DNA from: DASSJT01 sp963715025
Lineage (GTDB): Bacteria > Actinomycetota > Actinomycetes > Actinomycetales > Dermatophilaceae
NCBI GenBank assembly: GCA_963715025.1
Contig: CAVQQQ010000009.1
Span: 1,240,001-1,304,000, forward strand
Direction of reading: 5' to 3'
Length of the DNA stretch: 64,000 bases
This document shows, one piece after another, positions 60,016-64,000 of this stretch. Every line of letters starts with the position of its first letter. The first letter of the stretch is position 1. Under the pieces are notes generated by a model. That model ran no database searches. It saw only the letters and a list, made by a program, of their open reading frames with translations, and was not told the DNA's origin. Both the position numbers and the translations under genes were made by a program.

Positions 60016-60675
60016 ATGGACATCAGGTGCGATCTCGTCATCCCATGCCGAGACGAGGCTGTGGCCCTCCCGGGCCTGCTCGCGCTTGTGCCAGAGCTGT
60101 TCTCCGTGATCGTGGTCGACAACGACTCGACCGACGGCACGGCCGAGATCGCAGCGGAGCTGGGCGCTCGCGTGGTGTCGGAGCGGCTCCTCGGCTACGG
60201 CGCGGCGGTGCACGCGGGCCTGGAGGCGGCGACGGCGGAGTTTGTGGCCTTCCTCGACGGCGACGGTTCGCTCGACCCGCGAGACCTCGTTCCTCTCGTC
60301 GAGGATGTCGCGACGGGACGGGCCACGATGGCGCTCGGGCGACGGCGACCCGTCGCGCGGGGAGTCTGGCCCTGGCACGCGAGACTTGGGAATGCGGCCG
60401 TGCTGTGGTGGCTGCGCCGCCGTACCGGCCTTCCGGTGCGCGACATCGCGCCAGCGCGCGTGTGCCGCCGCACCGACCTGCTGGCGCTGGGTGTCGCCGA
60501 CCGACGGTTCGGGTATCCCGTCGAATTGCTTGCGAGGGCCCAGCAGGCGGGCTGGGTGCTGGCCGAGCATGACGTGACCTACGCGCGGCGGGCGCTCGGG
60601 ACGCGGTCCAAAGTCTCGGGATCGCTGGTCGGATCGCTCCGCGCAGCAATGGATTTCGCGAAGGTGCTCCCATGA
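60016..60675 (+). CDS. Family 2 glycosyltransferase
   Basis: 219 residues. GT-A fold: CDLVIPCRDEAVALPGLLAL, VIVVDNDSTDGTAEIAAELG, GYGAAVHAGLEAATAEFVAF and the metal site LDGDGSLDPRDLVPLV; later GRRRPVARGVWPWHARLGNA and RRFGYPVELLARAQQAGW. The short length and the RRxxxRG...HxRLGN region resemble polyprenyl-phosphate or TIGR04283-like glycosyltransferases that act with a DUF2064 partner. It overlaps the next gene by four bases. ATG 60016 is well placed. Confidence 0.87.
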   Translation: MDIRCDLVIPCRDEAVALPGLLALVPELFSVIVVDNDSTDGTAEIAAELGARVVSERLLGYGAAVHAGLEAATAEFVAFLDGDGSLDPRDLVPLVEDVATGRATMALGRRRPVARGVWPWHARLGNAAVLWWLRRRTGLPVRDIAPARVCRRTDLLALGVADRRFGYPVELLARAQQAGWVLAEHDVTYARRALGTRSKVSGSLVGSLRAAMDFAKVLP

Positions 60676-61373
60676 TGCGGCCAGGCGCCACGAGCGCGGT
60701 GGGACTCGTGATGGCCAAGGCGCCGGTACCGGGCCAAGTGAAGACCCGACTTGCCCAGGCCGTCGGTGATGCGACCGCGGCCCGGCTAGCAGCTGCGGCG
60801 CTGCTGGACACCCTGGACGTGTGCGAGCGCGTGTTCCCGCAGGGCCAGCGCGTGCTCGCCCTGAGCGGCAGCCTCGACCAGGCTGTCGGCTCGGACGACA
60901 TCATTGCCGCCCTCGACCGTTGGCGGGTCATCTGGCAGCGCGGCCCCGACCTCGCGCACCGCATCGCCGCGGCTCACCGAGAGGTCCACCGCCTGGTCGG
61001 CGGCCCCGTGGTCCAGGTCGGCATGGACACCCCACATATGTCGCCCAAGCTCTTGGCGGCGGTGGCCCGCTGCGTAGAACGACGACGGCAGCCCGTCTTG
61101 GGCCTGGCCGACGACGGCGGGTGGTGGGTCCTCGCGACCGCGACCCCGTCAGTGGTCGACCGCCTGCCGGACGTCGCGATGTCGCGCAGCGACACCGGTA
61201 TCGCCACCCATCGGGCGATCAGGCTGACCGGTCGGATACCCGTGATCGCGCCCAGACTCGGGGACATCGACACCGCCGACGATGCGGCACTGGCCGCCTC
61301 CCGAGCCCCACACACCCGCTTCGCCCAAGCGTGGCGAGCCCACCTCTTCCCCCATCTTGCGAGCACACCATGA
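60672..61373 (+). CDS. DUF2064 / TIGR04282-type glycosyltransferase
   Basis: 233 residues. VMAKAPVPGQVKTRLAQAVG is the nucleotide-binding start typical of the family (K-x-P-x-x-G-x-x-K-T-R-L), followed by GPVVQVGMDTPHMSPKLLAA (the D-x-P motif), PVLGLADDGGWWVLATATPS and a late DIDTADD. The family is related to MobA-like nucleotidyltransferases and is annotated as arsenosugar-biosynthesis glycosyltransferase in some genomes. It overlaps both neighbours by four bases, so the five genes from 60016 form one coupled operon. Confidence 0.85.
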   Translation: MMRPGATSAVGLVMAKAPVPGQVKTRLAQAVGDATAARLAAAALLDTLDVCERVFPQGQRVLALSGSLDQAVGSDDIIAALDRWRVIWQRGPDLAHRIAAAHREVHRLVGGPVVQVGMDTPHMSPKLLAAVARCVERRRQPVLGLADDGGWWVLATATPSVVDRLPDVAMSRSDTGIATHRAIRLTGRIPVIAPRLGDIDTADDAALAASRAPHTRFAQAWRAHLFPHLASTP

Positions 61374-62032
61374 GTCGTCGCCCCACCCAGCTGGTCCCGC
61401 CGGGCACGCTGTTCGCTGCAGCGCTCGACGGGGCCGACTGCTCGGTCGTCGGCCACCACCACGGCCGCCGCGCGCTCCACGTGGCGCGCTGGACCGGCTC
61501 GGCCGATGCCACTGATCGCTTCGTCTTGGCCCACTGCCTTGGCGCCACGATCGACCTCGGCTGTGGCCCCGGCCGCATGGCCGCCGAGCTCGTGCGCCGG
61601 GGCCACGACGTCTTGGGAGTCGACATCTCCGCCGAGGCGGTGCGTCGCGCCCGCAGCCGCGGGGTCGTCGCGGTGCGCAGGAATCTCTTGCGCCGCCTAC
61701 CCGGGGAGGGGCGCTGGCAGACCGCGCTGCTGGCCGACGGCAACATCGGCATCGGTGGCGACCCGACCGCACTGCTGACCCGGGTCCGCGCGCTCGTTGC
61801 TCCGGGAGGCAGAGTCGTCGTCGACCTCGCACGGCCGGGCACCGGCATACGCGTGCACTCGCTCCAGCTGGTCGTGGGTGACCAGCACTCCACCCCCTTC
61901 CCTTGGGCCGAGGTCGACGGCGAGGCACTCCGGCCGGTCGCGGTGGCCGCTGGGCTCTGCCTCGACGAGGTGAGCGAGTGGGGCGGGCGCTGGGTAGCAG
62001 TCCTCACCCGCCCGAGCGCGGTGCAGCGATGA
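61370..62032 (+). CDS. Class I SAM-dependent methyltransferase
   Basis: 220 residues. Motif I ATIDLGCGPGRMAAELVRRG, motif II region VLGVDISAEAVRRARSRGVV and RGVVAVRRNLLRRLPGEGRW then TALLADGNIGIGGDPTALLT, plus VAPGGRVVVDLARPGTG. The N-terminal ~50 residues (FAAALDGADCSVVGHHHGRR) precede the Rossmann core. The methyl acceptor is unknown; operon context suggests a sugar or glycolipid made by the two preceding transferases. It is translationally coupled on both sides. Confidence 0.85.
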   Translation: MSRRPTQLVPPGTLFAAALDGADCSVVGHHHGRRALHVARWTGSADATDRFVLAHCLGATIDLGCGPGRMAAELVRRGHDVLGVDISAEAVRRARSRGVVAVRRNLLRRLPGEGRWQTALLADGNIGIGGDPTALLTRVRALVAPGGRVVVDLARPGTGIRVHSLQLVVGDQHSTPFPWAEVDGEALRPVAVAAGLCLDEVSEWGGRWVAVLTRPSAVQR

Positions 62033-63306
62033 GCGGGCAGGGAGCCGCGGTGGGGACCCGCCGGATCACCGACCGCATCAGCCGCGCCCTGGAGTCGGTC
62101 CCCCGGGAGTCGGACTTCACGAGCCGGCTGCGGGGGCCGGCGGTCACCTCGCGCGTGGGCCTGTGGCTGGGCGCCTGCTTCGGCGTGGCTTTCCTGACCG
62201 GTGTGTACTCGCACATCGCCCAGGTGCCCCACCCCGGGGTGCCGTTGCCGACCCGTCCGGCGTCGCTCTACCGGGTTACGCAGGGACTACACGTCATCGT
62301 GGGGACGGCCGCGATCCCATTGCTGTTGGTCAAGCTCTGGTCGGTCTACCCGAAGCTGTTTGCCCGCCTGCCGCTCGGCAGTCCCCGGACGCTCCTCCTG
62401 CGGTCCTTGGAGCGGGGTTCGATCGCGGTCCTCGTGGCGGGCGCGATCTTCGAGCTCGCCTCGGGCACGGCCAACGCCGCGCAGTGGTACCCCTGGGGAT
62501 TCGCGTTCCCCCAGACCCACTTTGCTGTCGGCTGGCTGGCCATCGGCGCCCTGCTCGTGCACATCGCCGTCAAGCTCCCGGTCATCCGGGGTGCCTTGGC
62601 CAGGGATCTCGACGACGACGGCCCGGCGGAGATGGCCTCACCGACGACGGCAGCCACGGCCCAAGGCACGGCCCCAGGCACGACCGCAGCCACCACGACA
62701 GCCCGAGGTGCGCCGATGTCGCGCCGCACCCTGCTCCGGGTCACCTGGGCTGCCGCGGGAGTCACGGTCCTGGCAACCGCGGGCTCGACCGTGCCGGTGC
62801 TGCGACGGGTGTCGGTGCTGGGCGTGCGCTCCGGCCGCGGTCCCTCGGGCGTCCCCATCAACACGTCGGCGCGTGCAGCCGGGGTGGTCACGCTGGCGAC
62901 CGACCCCGCCTATCGCCTGACCGTGGCTCGGGGGTCGGCCTCCCGGGACCTGAGCCGTGCCGAGCTCGAAGCCATGCCCCAGGTGACGGCGTCCCTCCCC
63001 ATCGCCTGTGTCGAGGGATGGAGCGCATCAGCTACGTGGACGGGGGTCAGAGTCCGCGACCTTCTGGCGCTGGTGGACGCGCCAGCGGACCGCGACGTCG
63101 TCGTTCGCTCGCTCCAGCCGGCTGGCGCCTACCGTGTCACCGCGCTCCCGGGCCAATTCGCGGACGATCCTGACACACTCCTGGCCCTGCGCCTGAACGG
63201 CGAGCCGCTCTCGCTCGACCACGGCTTCCCATGCCGGCTCATCGCGCCGAACCGCCCCGGCGTCCTCCAGACGAAATGGGTGTCGCGACTCGAGGTGACC
63301 TCGTGA
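62029..63306 (+). CDS. Membrane-anchored molybdopterin-dependent oxidoreductase
   Basis: 425 residues with two parts. Residues ~40-185 are a four-to-five-helix membrane region with spaced histidines (YRVTQGLHVIVGTAAIPLLL, FPQTHFAVGWLAIGALLVHI) like a b-type cytochrome. After a Thr/Ala-rich linker and one more helix, residues ~290-425 form a sulfite-oxidase-type molybdopterin domain with the Mo-ligand Cys in LPIACVEGWSASATWTGVRV, then LALRLNGEPLSLDHGFPCRL then APNRPGVLQTKWV. It should carry out an extracytoplasmic oxidation or reduction. Coupling with glycosyltransferase genes is unusual. Confidence 0.82.
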   Translation: MSGQGAAVGTRRITDRISRALESVPRESDFTSRLRGPAVTSRVGLWLGACFGVAFLTGVYSHIAQVPHPGVPLPTRPASLYRVTQGLHVIVGTAAIPLLLVKLWSVYPKLFARLPLGSPRTLLLRSLERGSIAVLVAGAIFELASGTANAAQWYPWGFAFPQTHFAVGWLAIGALLVHIAVKLPVIRGALARDLDDDGPAEMASPTTAATAQGTAPGTTAATTTARGAPMSRRTLLRVTWAAAGVTVLATAGSTVPVLRRVSVLGVRSGRGPSGVPINTSARAAGVVTLATDPAYRLTVARGSASRDLSRAELEAMPQVTASLPIACVEGWSASATWTGVRVRDLLALVDAPADRDVVVRSLQPAGAYRVTALPGQFADDPDTLLALRLNGEPLSLDHGFPCRLIAPNRPGVLQTKWVSRLEVTS

Positions 63307-63791
63307 GGGGCCGCACGCACGTGCCCGCTCAGGCCCCGGCCGTTGAGGACGCCGGCGGGCAGTCCCTATCCGCAATGCCGGTGGCGCGGATCGCGCTGAT
63401 CGTGGCCGGCCTCGGCGTGGGAGGGTTCGGTGCCGTCCGACTCGTCGGCGTCGGCTGGCCGAACCTGCGCGCCGCCGTGCCGTGGCTGGTCGGGGGAGTA
63501 GTAGTCCACGACGCCCTCGTGGCACCGGCGGTGCTGGCGCTGTGTGCCGCGGCCGCAGCTGTTCTTCCCCGCTGGGCCCGGGCGGCGGGTGTGGCCGTCT
63601 TGGTGGTCCTCGGGCCGGTGACCGTGGCCGGCATACCCGTGCTGGGGCGGTTTGGCGCAAGATCCGACAACCGGACGCTGTTGGACCGGCCCTATGTGGC
63701 GGGATGGCTCGTGCTCGCCGGGCTAGTGTTGATCGGGGCGGCCATCGCGGCGGTGGTCCGCCGTCATGAGGGAACGACACACTGTGGCTGA
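63303..63791 (+). CDS. Small membrane protein of the Mo-oxidoreductase operon
   Basis: 162 residues from GTG 63303, which overlaps the oxidoreductase stop. Four hydrophobic helices: VARIALIVAGLGVGGFGAVR, VPWLVGGVVVHDALVAPAVL, AAGVAVLVVLGPVTVAGIPV and VAGWLVLAGLVLIGAAIAAV. No characterised family is recognised. It may be a membrane partner of the oxidoreductase. It also overlaps the start of the following response regulator gene by 26 bases if that begins at ATG 63766. Confidence 0.72.
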   Translation: MRGRTHVPAQAPAVEDAGGQSLSAMPVARIALIVAGLGVGGFGAVRLVGVGWPNLRAAVPWLVGGVVVHDALVAPAVLALCAAAAAVLPRWARAAGVAVLVVLGPVTVAGIPVLGRFGARSDNRTLLDRPYVAGWLVLAGLVLIGAAIAAVVRRHEGTTHCG

Positions 63792-64000
63792 CGTGCTGGT
63801 GGTAGACGACGACCGCACGGTGCGCGAGGTCGTGGTCTCCTACCTGCGCGCTGGGGGGCACGATGTCGTCGAGGCCGGAGACGGCGAGGCGGCGCTGGCC
63901 GCCATGCGCCGCCAGCGGGCCGACCTCGTGGTGCTCGACCTCATGCTTCCAGGCATCGACGGCCTGGAGGTATGCCGTCGCCTCCGAGAGACCAGCGATG
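63766..64000 (+). CDS. Response regulator (5' part only)
   Basis: The window ends inside this gene. The visible 78 codons form a receiver domain: VADVLVVDDDRTVREVVVSY, DVVEAGDGEAALAAMRRQRA, phospho-acceptor Asp in LVVLDLMLPGIDGLEVCRRL. The spacing and LMLPGIDGLEVCR style suggest an OmpR/PhoB-type regulator, whose output domain and partner kinase would lie beyond the window. The start is ATG 63766, or GTG 63784 (VADVLVV), which leaves less overlap with the preceding gene. It probably controls the preceding operon. Confidence 0.85.
   Translation, partial: MRERHTVADVLVVDDDRTVREVVVSYLRAGGHDVVEAGDGEAALAAMRRQRADLVVLDLMLPGIDGLEVCRRLRETSD

Overview
This window is high-GC (I judge about 70 percent) and densely coded on both strands. 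It has GTG starts, ATGA start/stop overlaps, a SigB/SigF-type sigma factor, an ANTAR protein, a DUF222-HNH (13E12-type) gene behind a LexA box, and F420-type nitroreductase, DUF2277 and DUF3500 families. This points to an actinobacterium, most likely Micrococcales and perhaps Intrasporangiaceae. The genus is inference. I saw no rRNA, tRNA or CRISPR.

1-10.8 kb is a myo-inositol catabolic operon: the end of a Cgl0158-type aldolase gene, iolB, iolD, an iolE-like gene, a three-gene sugar ABC importer, iolG and iolH. A strong hairpin follows, then mmsA/iolA. 10.9-24.2 kb extends this into a polyol/sugar island with three LacI regulators, four more Gfo/Idh/MocA oxidoreductases, two more AP-endonuclease-type TIM barrels, a phytanoyl-CoA-dioxygenase-like gene and a TauE/SafE permease. 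DUF2784 and stand-alone ERCC4 nuclease genes sit among them. Palindromic LacI-type operators lie in two of the divergent regions.

24-33.5 kb is mixed: SOS-linked DUF222-HNH, DUF2231, a four-gene minus-strand run (PoxB-like TPP enzyme, phosphoesterase, BON protein, nucleotidyltransferase), topoisomerase IB, a GNAT protein, and two decayed fragments (epimerase and alcohol dehydrogenase). 33.7-39.9 kb is a stress-signalling block: a sensor kinase followed by REC-PAS-GAF-ANTAR (probably one polypeptide in the organism), a baeRF/Rv2629-like protein, SigB/F and a DUF7218 protein. 40-48 kb carries gamma-glutamyltranspeptidase, MATE, cupin, AlkD-like, DUF2277, a DnaA-box cluster, dnaB and DUF3500.

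48-57 kb holds a MarR/prolyl aminopeptidase pair around a 32-bp palindrome, a small GS-repeat ORF, an ICL/PEPM-family gene, an IS110-like remnant, an ABC exporter with a LuxR-type two-component system sharing a duplicated operator, and two aminoglycoside-phosphotransferase-like genes, one decayed. 57.3-64 kb is an uncharacterised glyco/redox cluster: epimerase, polytopic membrane protein, GT2, DUF2064, methyltransferase, molybdopterin oxidoreductase, membrane protein and a response regulator cut by the window end.

Two window-wide signals stand out. The non-palindromic octamer CGGCATAC/GTATGCCG occurs 44 times by my count, roughly twenty times the compositional expectation, on both strands and also outside genes. 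Separately, seven otherwise intact reading frames are broken, every one by a net +1 shift, which suggests a systematic sequence error rather than gene decay.
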